Shown: piece after piece, positions 1 to 5,736 of the stretch
How the letters are laid out: each line of letters starts with the position of its first letter
Numbering within the stretch: the first letter of the stretch is position 1
Assembly (NCBI GenBank): GCA_934402125.1
Contig: CAKRTY010000024.1
Span: forward strand, 1-11,370
Reading direction: 5' to 3'
Source of the DNA: an uncultured Anaerosacchariphilus sp.
GTDB lineage: Bacteria > Bacillota > Clostridia > Lachnospirales > Lachnospiraceae
DNA length: 11,370 nucleotides
Translations under genes and position numbers: made by a program
Notes under the pieces: model-generated
Told to the model about the DNA's origin: nothing
Seen by the model: only the letters and a program-made list of their open reading frames with translations
Database searches by the model: none

Positions 1-171
1 GTCTGTCTCTACCAGGCACAGCAGTTCTTTGGGCTTTCCAAGGCTTCCGGAAGCCTCTATCAGCGCTTTCCCGCTGCCGCCCGGAACCTTCCTCCAGGGG
101 AGCCCGGAGGCTGTCAGAGCGGCCTCCAGCGCCTCTGTGTGGGACGTCTGTATGATCAGTCCTTTCAGCAT
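1..171 (-). CDS. Unrecognised protein, N-terminal part only
   Basis: An open frame begins at the ATG whose first base is 171 and runs without a stop to the left edge, giving 57 residues. An AAAGGAG ribosome binding site lies about 10 bases upstream, which supports translation. The residues start MLKGLIIQTSHTEALEAAL and continue through a GGSGKAL glycine-rich turn to KELLCLVETD. This reads as strand, helix, short strand, glycine loop, strand. That order is loosely compatible with small ferredoxin-like or P-II-like regulators, but there is no diagnostic motif and I do not recognise the family. It diverges from the cyclophilin gene across an 86-base gap that must hold both promoters. The C-terminus lies outside the window. 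Confidence 0.65.
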   Translation of the reverse strand, partial: MLKGLIIQTSHTEALEAALTASGLPWRKVPGGSGKALIEASGSLGKPKELLCLVETD

Positions 172-185
172 TTTCGAAAAACTCC

Positions 186-214
186 TTTACCTTCGCCCCA
201 TTTTCGGCTAAAAT
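186..214 (+). promoter_or_regulatory. Putative sigma-A promoter for the cyclophilin gene
   Basis: A -35-like TTTACC (186-191) and a -10-like TAAAAT (209-214) are separated by exactly 17 bases. This predicts a start near 221 and a leader of about 37 bases before the cyclophilin ATG at 258. The -35 element overlaps the ribosome binding site of the divergent gene. The match is moderate and was made by eye. Confidence 0.45.
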
Positions 215-239
215 AATTAGTAGCTATGGATTTTAACAA
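211..239 (-). promoter_or_regulatory. Possible promoter for the left-edge gene
   Basis: On the minus strand TTGTTA (234-239) and TTATTT (211-216) are spaced by 17 bases upstream of the partial gene starting at 171. The -10 match is weak in an AT-rich stretch. If real, it overlaps the opposing cyclophilin promoter. Confidence 0.25.
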
Positions 240-257
240 AACGGAGGAATACACATT

Positions 258-779
258 ATGGCACAGCATCCTGTAGTTACATTTGAAATGGAAAACGGCG
301 ACGTCATCAAAGCAGAGCTTTATCCCGAGGTCGCTCCCAACACCGTCAACAACTTCATCAGCCTGGTAAAAAAGGGCTTCTATAACGGCCTTATCTTCCA
401 CCGGGTAATCAACGGCTTCATGATCCAGGGCGGCTGCCCGGACGGCATCGGAACCGGCGGACCGGGCTACTCCATCAAGGGCGAGTTCTCCCAGAACGGC
501 GTTGCCAATGATCTGGCCCACACGCCCGGCGTCCTGTCCATGGCCCGCGCCATGCATCCGGACTCCGCAGGCTCCCAGTTCTTTATCATGCATAAGACCA
601 GCCCTCATCTGGACGGCTCTTACGCAGCCTTCGGCAAGGTCATCGAGGGGCTTGACGTGGTAGACAAGATCGCCACCACCCGGACGGATTTCCGCGACCG
701 TCCCATGACCCCCCAGGTTATGAAATCCGTAACCGTAGACACCTTCGGCGTGGACTATCCAGAACCGGAAAAGCTGTAA
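258..779 (+). CDS. Cyclophilin-type peptidyl-prolyl cis-trans isomerase
   Basis: A 173-residue single-domain cyclophilin that catalyses cis-trans isomerisation of Xaa-Pro bonds, with no signal peptide or membrane segment, so cytoplasmic. The active-site block is FHRVINGFMIQGGCP (47-61), with Arg49, Phe54, Met55 and Gln57 matching human CypA Arg55, Phe60, Met61 and Gln63. Further hallmarks are GVLSMARA (91-98), SAGSQFFI (103-110) and LDGSYAAFGKV (118-128). The position of CypA Trp121, which governs cyclosporin affinity, is His117 here, so low drug sensitivity is expected. The ATG follows ACGGAGGAA at a good distance. The length is close to bacterial PpiB proteins, slightly longer through the region after the GGCP motif and at the tail. 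It is monocistronic, between its own promoter and a hairpin terminator. The family is certain; physiological clients cannot be inferred. Confidence 0.95.
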   Translation: MAQHPVVTFEMENGDVIKAELYPEVAPNTVNNFISLVKKGFYNGLIFHRVINGFMIQGGCPDGIGTGGPGYSIKGEFSQNGVANDLAHTPGVLSMARAMHPDSAGSQFFIMHKTSPHLDGSYAAFGKVIEGLDVVDKIATTRTDFRDRPMTPQVMKSVTVDTFGVDYPEPEKL

Positions 780-785
780 TACGAT

Positions 786-823
786 ACAGGACGGAAGCCT
801 TTCAGAGCTCCGTCCTGTTTTTT
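786..823 (+). terminator. Intrinsic terminator of the cyclophilin gene
   Basis: A perfect 10-bp stem, ACAGGACGGA (786-795) against TCCGTCCTGT (809-818), encloses a 13-base loop and is followed by six T residues (818-823). The last codons of the convergent rarA (stop at 802-804) lie inside the hairpin, so this DNA serves both as terminator and as coding sequence. On the minus strand the following tract is not T-rich, so termination of rarA here is doubtful. Confidence 0.85.
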
Positions 824-2127
824 ATCTTCTTAAAATATTCTTTGATCTGCTTCTCATACCCATTGTCGGACAGTTCGTAAAACTTCTCCCCCAGCACCTC
901 GTCGGGCAGATACTGCTGCTCCACATAATGATTTGGGTAATCATGGGCGTATTTATAGCCGGTGCCGTGGCCCATTTGCCCCGCCCCCGGATAATGGGCG
1001 TCCTTAAGATGAGGCGGCACACTGGTACGCCTGGTTTTTACGGACTCCATGGCCTTCGCAATGGCGTTGACCGCCGAATTGCTCTTGGGCGCGCAGGCCA
1101 CATAAGAAGCTGCCTGGGCCAGGATAATCTGAGACTCCGGAAAACCGATCCGCTCCACAGCCTGGGCCGCGGACACAGCCACCGTCAGCGCCATGGGATC
1201 CGCGTTGCCCACATCCTCCGACGCGCAGATCATAATTCTCCGGGCGATAAACCGCTCATCCTCCCCGGCATAAATCATTTTCGCCAGATAATACACCGCC
1301 GCGTCCGGATCGGAGCCACGCATGCTCTTGATAAAGGCGGAAATGGTATCGTAGTGATTGTCCCCGGTCTTGTCGTAGCGCACCGTCCGCTTCTGGATAC
1401 ACTCGGACATTACCTCCAGCGTCAGGTGAATCCTCCCGTCCCCGGAGGGCTCCGTGGTCATCACGCCCAGCTCCACCGCGTTCAGGGCTGCCCGGGCGTC
1501 GCCTCCGGCAATATCCGCCAGAAAATCCGCCGCCTCGTCGGTGATATCCGCTTGATAGGCTCCCATCCCCCGTTCCGTATCATAGACTGCCCGGTGGATC
1601 AGCTCCCGGATATCCGCCTTTTCCAGCGGCTTCAGCTCGAAAATCACAGACCGGGATAACAACGCCCCATTTACCTCAAAATAAGGATTTTCCGTGGTGG
1701 CGCCAATGAGAATCACCGTACCGTCCTCCACAAAGGGAAGCAGGTAATCCTGCTGTCCCTTATTGAAGCGGTGGATCTCATCTACAAACAGAATGGTTTT
1801 CCGCCCATACATTCCCAGGTTATCCTTGGCCCGGCTCACCACCGCCTCCATATCCTTCTTACCGGCTACCGTGGCGTTGAGCTGGGTAAAATCTGCCTTG
1901 GTCGTATTGGCGATCACCCGGGCAATGGTGGTCTTGCCGGTACCCGGCGGCCCGTAAAAGATCAGGGAACTCAGCTTATCCGCCCGGATAGCCCGGTAAA
2001 GCAGCTTGTCCTTTCCCAGGATATGCTTCTGTCCCACGATCTCGTCCAGCGTCCGGGGCCGCAGGCGGGACGCCAGCGGCGCCTCCTGCTTCCTGGTCGT
2101 TTCCCGCATATAATCAAATAAATCCAT
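802..2127 (-). CDS. rarA: Replication-associated recombination protein A, AAA+ ATPase
   Basis: A 441-residue RarA/MgsA/WRNIP1-family clamp-loader-like ATPase that acts at stalled replication forks and single-stranded gaps, working with SSB in characterised homologues. Visible are an N-terminal LASRLRPRTLDEIVGQ block (18-33), Walker A GPPGTGKTT (59-67), Walker B ILFVDEIHRFNKGQQD (112-127), sensor 1 GATTENP (142-148), a likely arginine finger in LLSRS (Arg159) and the sensor 2 region GGDARAALNAVE. The C-terminal tetramerisation part contains HLKDAHYPGA and the family-typical YKYAHDYPNHYVEQQYLP. Length is normal. The ATG follows AGGAGTGAGG, which overlaps the stop codon of the upstream deacetylase gene 13 bases away, so the two are probably co-transcribed. 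The 3' end overlaps the terminator of the convergent cyclophilin gene. Confidence 0.96.
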   Translation of the reverse strand: MDLFDYMRETTRKQEAPLASRLRPRTLDEIVGQKHILGKDKLLYRAIRADKLSSLIFYGPPGTGKTTIARVIANTTKADFTQLNATVAGKKDMEAVVSRAKDNLGMYGRKTILFVDEIHRFNKGQQDYLLPFVEDGTVILIGATTENPYFEVNGALLSRSVIFELKPLEKADIRELIHRAVYDTERGMGAYQADITDEAADFLADIAGGDARAALNAVELGVMTTEPSGDGRIHLTLEVMSECIQKRTVRYDKTGDNHYDTISAFIKSMRGSDPDAAVYYLAKMIYAGEDERFIARRIMICASEDVGNADPMALTVAVSAAQAVERIGFPESQIILAQAASYVACAPKSNSAVNAIAKAMESVKTRRTSVPPHLKDAHYPGAGQMGHGTGYKYAHDYPNHYVEQQYLPDEVLGEKFYELSDNGYEKQIKEYFKKIKNRTEL

Positions 2128-2140
2128 CTGTACCTCACTC

Positions 2141-2881
2141 CTATTCCAGAATCAGTTCGTCCGCAGTCACAAACTCGTACCCCTCCCGCCCCAGAAGATC
2201 CACCAGCCGGAGGGCTGCTTCCACTGTGGTCTGATAAGAATCGTGCATCAGAATCACATCATTTTCCTCTACCTGGGATAAAACCTCCCGGACAATCCGC
2301 TCCGTGTTCTTACTCTTCCAATCCAGGGTATCCAGCGTCCAGAATACCGGAATCATCAATACCTGACATTCCAGCTCCTTATTCCAGCTTCCGTAGGGCG
2401 GACGCACGTATTCCACTTGCTGTCCGGTGATGGCGGTAATGGCGCTGCTGGTGTCCTGAATCTCCGCGCAGGCCTCTTTTAAGGGCAGACTGTTCACGTC
2501 CACATGGTAAAAGGTATGATTGCCGATGAGATGCCCTTCCTCATGCATGCGCCGGATTATCTCCTCCCGGCCTTCGATATTCTCGCCCAACAGGAAAAAG
2601 GTCGCCTTTACTCCACGCTTTGCAAGGCCGTCCAGAAGCTGCTCCGTATAGTAGGGGTGGGGCCCGTCGTCAAAGGTCAAGGCAAGCCGCTTTGTCTCCC
2701 GGCCCGTCGGAGCCACCGGATCCGCTTCTGCGCTTCTGACCGCGTCCGATCCGGTCCGGGCCTGCTGCCCGGCCTCCTGATTTTTACGCCAGAAAAAAGC
2801 GCTCAGCACCAGCATAAGCCCCAGAAGCCCCTTCCGGAGTCCCCGCTTCCATTCCGGATTTCTCCTGCTTCTTCTATCCAC
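2141..2881 (-). CDS. Membrane-anchored polysaccharide deacetylase (CE4/NodB)
   Basis: A 246-residue carbohydrate esterase family 4 protein predicted to remove acetyl groups from an extracytoplasmic polysaccharide, possibly peptidoglycan or a related glycan. A basic N-terminus precedes a hydrophobic segment (about 18-31) that acts as membrane anchor or signal, then a polar linker to about residue 64. All five CE4 motifs are present: TFDDGP (69-74; Asp71 likely base, Asp72 metal ligand), HTFYH (122-126; metal His122 and His126), RPPYGSW (160-166), DTLDWK (184-189) and LMHDS (211-215; His213). An active metal-dependent deacetylase is therefore likely, with the substrate unknown. The start is GTG at 2879-2881, chosen because GGGAGGG lies about seven bases upstream and no ATG precedes the anchor. 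The stop overlaps the rarA ribosome binding site. A TATATT at about 2915 could be a -10, but I see no convincing -35. Confidence 0.9.
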   Translation of the reverse strand: MDRRSRRNPEWKRGLRKGLLGLMLVLSAFFWRKNQEAGQQARTGSDAVRSAEADPVAPTGRETKRLALTFDDGPHPYYTEQLLDGLAKRGVKATFFLLGENIEGREEIIRRMHEEGHLIGNHTFYHVDVNSLPLKEACAEIQDTSSAITAITGQQVEYVRPPYGSWNKELECQVLMIPVFWTLDTLDWKSKNTERIVREVLSQVEENDVILMHDSYQTTVEAALRLVDLLGREGYEFVTADELILE

Positions 2882-2939
2882 GGCCGCCCTCCCGGTTTGC
2901 TTTTACTGTAATATATGCCGGAAGAGCAGGCATAGAATC

Positions 2940-3374
2940 CTACTCCTTCAGGATTTTCTCTGTGAGTCCCTCAAATTCCGGACGCAGCTTCCGCTTCATC
3001 TGATTTGCCAGGAAATAAATCAGTACCGGAATCAAGAGGTTATTTCCTGCCTCAGAATCCATTCCCACAATCCAGTACAGCAAAGCTACCGCGCCAACCA
3101 CATCCAGCCCCAGTATTTTCAGATATGCGGTCTTTCTCATCTGGGTCATATCCTTCAGAAGACCGGTCAGCCAAGGCTCCACCACATCAGAAAGCGCCAG
3201 ATAGCCAATTACAAAGATACCCAGCAGCACCTCAAAAATCCGCATATTGATATTTTTTGTAACCAGGGCATACGCCACATAGCCGAGCACGATCACGGTC
3301 ATCCCGATGATAATCCCTGTGGTCAGCCGCTGCGCCGCTTTTTTCTTCGCCTTCATCTCTTCTGTGTTTTCCAT
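2940..3374 (-). CDS. Uncharacterised four-helix membrane protein
   Basis: A 144-residue protein I cannot assign to a named family. It begins with a charged, Lys-rich cytoplasmic segment (1-16). Four hydrophobic stretches follow at about 18-38, 46-63, 84-104 and 111-126, then a charged tail MKRKLRPEFEGLTEKILKE. The loop between helices 2 and 3 is amphipathic (DVVEPWLTGLLKDMTQMRKT). No catalytic motif or transporter signature is visible. The ATG follows AAGGAG with suitable spacing. It lies 58 bases upstream of the deacetylase gene in the same direction and may be the first gene of a deacetylase-rarA transcript. A promoter sharing its -35 with the divergent DUF4250 gene lies just upstream. Confidence 0.85.
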   Translation of the reverse strand: MENTEEMKAKKKAAQRLTTGIIIGMTVIVLGYVAYALVTKNINMRIFEVLLGIFVIGYLALSDVVEPWLTGLLKDMTQMRKTAYLKILGLDVVGAVALLYWIVGMDSEAGNNLLIPVLIYFLANQMKRKLRPEFEGLTEKILKE

Positions 3375-3410
3375 ATTTTTCCTTCTCCTTTTGCAAGCTC
3401 TCTGGCTCTC

Positions 3411-3439
3411 AGTGTACCAGAAAAAAATAATCCTTGCAA
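3411..3439 (-). promoter_or_regulatory. Promoter of the membrane-protein gene (shared -35)
   Basis: On the minus strand TTGCAA (3434-3439) and TACACT (3411-3416) are separated by 17 bases, with TGG immediately before the -10 forming an extended -10 (TGn). The predicted start is about 30 bases upstream of the ATG at 3374. The -35 hexamer is a palindrome and can also serve the opposite strand. Confidence 0.5.
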
Positions 3440-3462
3440 GTTCCGGGAGAATGTCTTACAGT
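3434..3462 (+). promoter_or_regulatory. Promoter of the DUF4250 gene (shared -35)
   Basis: The same palindromic TTGCAA (3434-3439) read on the plus strand is followed after 17 bases by TACAGT (3457-3462). This predicts a start near 3469 and a short leader before the TTG start at 3497. Both hexamers match consensus at four of six positions. Confidence 0.4.
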
Positions 3463-3496
3463 TATCCTAATCTTTTTTGTCAGGAGGTAATTTCCA

Positions 3497-3670
3497 TTGA
3501 TTCCTAAGGATCCCATTATGCTTTTAAGCTGGATCAACACACAGCTTCGCGATCACTACGCATCCCTGGACGACCTGTGCCGTTCCGAAAACCTGGAACG
3601 CAGCGCCATCGAGGCTTCCCTGGCCTCTGTGGACTACGTCTACGATTCAGACACCAATCAGTTTACCTGA
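3497..3670 (+). CDS. DUF4250 domain protein (small, TTG start)
   Basis: A 57-residue protein too short for ordinary ORF listings. After the initiator it reads IPKDPIMLLSWINTQLRD, then HYASLDDLCRSENLERSAIEASLASVDYVYDSDTNQF. From memory this is the DUF4250 pattern: an N-terminal PKDPxMLLSxxNTxLRD block, a short helix-turn-helix-like SLDDLC...I..SL segment and a final YxYDxxxNQF. The family is uncharacterised and common in Clostridia. A perfect AGGAGG (3482-3487) stands nine bases before the TTG at 3497. The only in-frame ATG (3518) lacks a ribosome binding site and would remove the conserved IPKDP segment. It is monocistronic, diverging from the membrane-protein gene and convergent with nagB. 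The helix-turn-helix reading is an inference and the function is unknown. Confidence 0.85.
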   Translation: MIPKDPIMLLSWINTQLRDHYASLDDLCRSENLERSAIEASLASVDYVYDSDTNQFT

Positions 3671-3698
3671 TTCTTTTTACCAACTGTGTATCAAAACA

Positions 3699-3730
3699 AT
3701 GAGGGGAGCGCCTGACGGCACTCCCCTCAT
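3699..3730 (-). terminator. Intrinsic terminator, mainly of nagB
   Basis: ATGAGGGGAG (3699-3708) pairs with CTCCCCTCAT (3721-3730). A C-A mismatch and three further G-C pairs close a TGAC tetraloop. On the minus strand the stem is followed by TTGTTTTGA, so it best fits nagB. On the plus strand the T-rich sequence begins about ten bases later, so it may also slow transcription from the DUF4250 gene. Confidence 0.75.
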
Positions 3731-3759
3731 CATGCATGGGTTTTGTTGGGTTTTCTTTT

Positions 3760-4491
3760 TTATTCCGGAATCTTGGACATGGCTGCTTCGTCGCAGATCA
3801 CGGTTACATTCGGATGGAACTGAATGATAGAAGCCGGAACCTCCGGTGTTACCTCGCCGTAGAAAGCCTTGGCAACGATATCTGCCTTGTCTGCGCCTGT
3901 AACTACCATCAGAATCTTCTTCGCGGACATGATGGTTCCGATTCCCATGGTATATGCCTGTCTCGGCACATCGTCGATGGACTCGAAGAAGCGCTTGTTG
4001 GCCTCAATGGTCATCTCAGTCAGGTCTACGCAGTGTGTCTCTTTATCAAAGAAGCTGTTCGGCTCGTTGAATCCGATATGTCCGTCATGGCCGATACCCA
4101 GAAGCTGAACGTCGATTCCGCCAAGCTCCTGAATCAGAGCCTCGTATCTCTTGCTCTCCTTCTCCGGATCCGGCTCGGTTCCGTCCGGTACGTTGGTACG
4201 GCTGGGATCAATGTTGATTCTGCTGAACAGATGCTTGTTCATGAAGTAGTAGTAGCTCTGGTCATTGTCATGATCCAGTCCTCTGTATTCGTCAAGGTTC
4301 ACGGTAGCAGCCTTGGAGAAGTCTACCTCTCCGTTCTTGCACCACTCAGCCAGGCAGTCATAGATGCCGATGGGGGTGGATCCGGTAGCCAGTCCCAGAA
4401 CGCTGTCCGGTTTCGCGATCACCTGTGCCGCCAGAATATGTGCTGCCATTCTGCTCATTTCTTCGTAGTTCTTTACTTTGATAATATTCAT
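3760..4491 (-). CDS. nagB: Glucosamine-6-phosphate deaminase
   Basis: A 243-residue NagB that converts glucosamine 6-phosphate to fructose 6-phosphate and ammonia, feeding amino sugars into glycolysis in the cytoplasm. Seen are the phosphate-binding loop GLATGSTP (33-40), NLDEY (65-69, Asp67) and GIGHDGHIGFNEP (132-144). Asp67, Asp136, His138 and Glu143 correspond, with a constant offset of five, to E. coli Asp72, Asp141, His143 and Glu148, so the catalytic set is complete. Length resembles the shorter Gram-positive enzymes. The ATG follows AGGAGGG. No nagA or transporter gene is adjacent. The gene stands alone, with its own strong promoter at 4569-4597, a leader of about 70 bases and a terminator hairpin at 3699-3730. 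Confidence 0.96.
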   Translation of the reverse strand: MNIIKVKNYEEMSRMAAHILAAQVIAKPDSVLGLATGSTPIGIYDCLAEWCKNGEVDFSKAATVNLDEYRGLDHDNDQSYYYFMNKHLFSRINIDPSRTNVPDGTEPDPEKESKRYEALIQELGGIDVQLLGIGHDGHIGFNEPNSFFDKETHCVDLTEMTIEANKRFFESIDDVPRQAYTMGIGTIMSAKKILMVVTGADKADIVAKAFYGEVTPEVPASIIQFHPNVTVICDEAAMSKIPE

Positions 4492-4568
4492 GGTAATTCC
4501 CTCCTGAAATCAGATTCCTGTACCTGTACGGCATCGCTCTCTCCTGACGCGACGCCCTCAATATTTTT

Positions 4569-4597
4569 ATATTAACAATGGGGAAACCGGGTGTCAA
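4569..4597 (-). promoter_or_regulatory. Near-consensus sigma-A promoter of nagB
   Basis: On the minus strand a perfect TTGACA (4592-4597) and TAATAT (4569-4574) are separated by exactly 17 bases. The predicted start is near 4562, leaving a leader of about 70 bases before nagB. A promoter this strong suggests either high constitutive expression or control by a repressor. Confidence 0.85.
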
Positions 4598-4607
4598 TCC
4601 TATTACC

Positions 4608-4621
4608 AATTTGTACAAATT
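4608..4621. promoter_or_regulatory. 14-bp palindrome upstream of the nagB promoter
   Basis: AATTTGTACAAATT is a perfect inverted repeat lying about 46 to 59 bases upstream of the predicted nagB start, just beyond the -35. ATTGGTAATA follows on the minus strand. The position suits an activator or an upstream operator half, but I cannot match it to a known regulator. Confidence 0.35.
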
Positions 4622-4680
4622 ATTTGTTTTTTTGTGATACTTCGTAAGAATTCCACACAAAGCAAAAGCGATACAACACA

Positions 4681-4726
4681 ATACGGGCAGTTTTCCATAT
4701 CCACAGATATGAAAAACTGCCCGTAT
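4681..4726 (-). terminator. Long terminator hairpin after rpoZ
   Basis: Positions 4681-4700 pair with 4707-4726 with a single C-A mismatch, and 4701-4706 closes a four-base loop, giving about 20 base pairs including ATACGGGCAGTTTT. It begins 14 bases after the rpoZ stop. The minus-strand tail TGTGTTGTAT is only moderately T-rich, but stem stability should compensate. It also insulates nagB from the upstream operon. Confidence 0.8.
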
Positions 4727-4739
4727 CTTTTACAACTTC

Positions 4740-5087
4740 TTACTCTTCGCCTTCTGCAGCTGCCTCTGCCTCCGCGGCGCGCTCTGCAGCCATTTCCTCA
4801 TTGTAGTGGTCTGCATGAAGTACCGCACGCTCTGCGTCCATCTCATCTGAGGAGTCATCATCCTCCGGCATGATCTTGATCAGACCCTGCTCCAGCTCCT
4901 GGATAGCAATGGACAGCGGCTTCTTGCCCTTGCCGTCTACGAACGGCTCCTCGCCGCCGATGATCTGACGGGCACGCTTGGAGGTTGCCAGCACGATGGA
5001 ATAACGGCTGTTGACTACCGGAGTTTCGCCCTCCTCTACCTCGCTGTTTACGACTTTCATTAAATCGGAATATGACGGATGTAACAT
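4740..5087 (-). CDS. rpoZ: RNA polymerase omega subunit
   Basis: A 115-residue omega subunit, which binds the beta-prime subunit and helps RNA polymerase assemble and stay stable. The family core is visible: LHPSYSDL at the start, NSRYSIVLATSKRARQI (26-42) and KPLSIAIQELEQG (56-68). From about residue 74 the protein has a strongly acidic and alanine-rich tail (PEDDDSSDEMDAE... then AAERAAEAEAAAEGEE) that is probably flexible or helical. The ATG lies 9 bases after the gmk stop with only a weak AAGGTG ribosome binding site, suggesting translational coupling. It is the last gene of the yicC-gmk-rpoZ operon. Confidence 0.94.
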   Translation of the reverse strand: MLHPSYSDLMKVVNSEVEEGETPVVNSRYSIVLATSKRARQIIGGEEPFVDGKGKKPLSIAIQELEQGLIKIMPEDDDSSDEMDAERAVLHADHYNEEMAAERAAEAEAAAEGEE

Positions 5088-5096
5088 AGCTTCACC

Positions 5097-5726
5097 TTAA
5101 CCTTTCTGAAATTTGCTGATATCATTTCTAATGCTGTTTATAAGCTCCAGATTCCGGGAAACACGGCTGTGCTCGCCCTGGATAATCTGATGTACCTGTG
5201 TAACACAGGCGTCTAAATCATCATTGATGATGAAATAATCATACTGTTCAATGCCCTCTGCTTCCTCTGCAGCCCGGGACAGGCGGTTCTCCACCACCTC
5301 CATGCTCTCGGTGCCGCGTCCCACCAGACGGTTCTTCAGCGTATCCGCGTCCGGCGTGGATACAAACAGCAGCAGCGTGTCGGGAAAACGCTTCTTAATC
5401 TGCAGCGCGCCCTGAATCTCTATCTCCAGGATCACGTCCTTTCCCTTTGAAAGCTGCTCCTCCACATAGGCCTTCGGGGTTCCGTAGTAATTCCCCACAT
5501 AGCAGGCATGCTCAATCAGGGCATCCTCCGCTATCATCTGTTCGAATTCTTCTTTGGTCCGGAAAAAATACTCTCTTCCGTCCACCTCGCCCTCTCTGGG
5601 GCTGCGGGTTGTAGCGGAAACTGACAGGGCGTACTGATCATAGCGGCCCACCAGTTCCTTCATCAGGGTTCCTTTTCCTGCTCCTGAGAAGCCGGACACT
5701 ACCAGTAAAATTCCTTTTCTGTCCAT
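5097..5726 (-). CDS. gmk: Guanylate kinase
   Basis: A 209-residue guanylate kinase that phosphorylates GMP (and dGMP) to GDP with ATP, an essential step in guanine nucleotide synthesis and a control point connected with (p)ppGpp in Firmicutes. Visible are the P-loop GFSGAGKGT (12-20), the GMP-binding block SVSATTRSPREGEVDGREYFF (35-55), EIEIQGALQIKK (101-112) and the lid/helix region NRLSRAAEEAEGIEQYDYFIIND. The start is the ATG with first base 5726: AAGGAG lies seven bases upstream and overlaps the yicC stop, and the P-loop then sits at the usual distance. An in-frame ATG at 5774 would overlap yicC and add 16 unconserved residues, so it is not chosen. It sits directly between yicC and rpoZ. 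Confidence 0.96.
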   Translation of the reverse strand: MDRKGILLVVSGFSGAGKGTLMKELVGRYDQYALSVSATTRSPREGEVDGREYFFRTKEEFEQMIAEDALIEHACYVGNYYGTPKAYVEEQLSKGKDVILEIEIQGALQIKKRFPDTLLLFVSTPDADTLKNRLVGRGTESMEVVENRLSRAAEEAEGIEQYDYFIINDDLDACVTQVHQIIQGEHSRVSRNLELINSIRNDISKFQKG

Positions 5727-5736
5727 GCTGCTCTCC

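Noticed and set aside
165..608. 147-residue minus-strand frame
   Set aside because: It is antisense to the cyclophilin gene and overlaps in another frame the start of the better supported left-edge gene.
928..1659. 243-residue plus-strand open frame
   Set aside because: It is antisense to rarA, whose protein has complete family motifs; no ribosome binding site or recognisable protein pattern.
3736..4575. 279-residue plus-strand open frame
   Set aside because: It is antisense to nagB and crosses its promoter; the residues show no family signature.
4698..4706. DnaA-box-like TATCCACA within the hairpin after rpoZ
   Set aside because: It is a single imperfect match in the loop of a terminator with no cluster of boxes or dnaA/dnaN nearby, so no origin is called.
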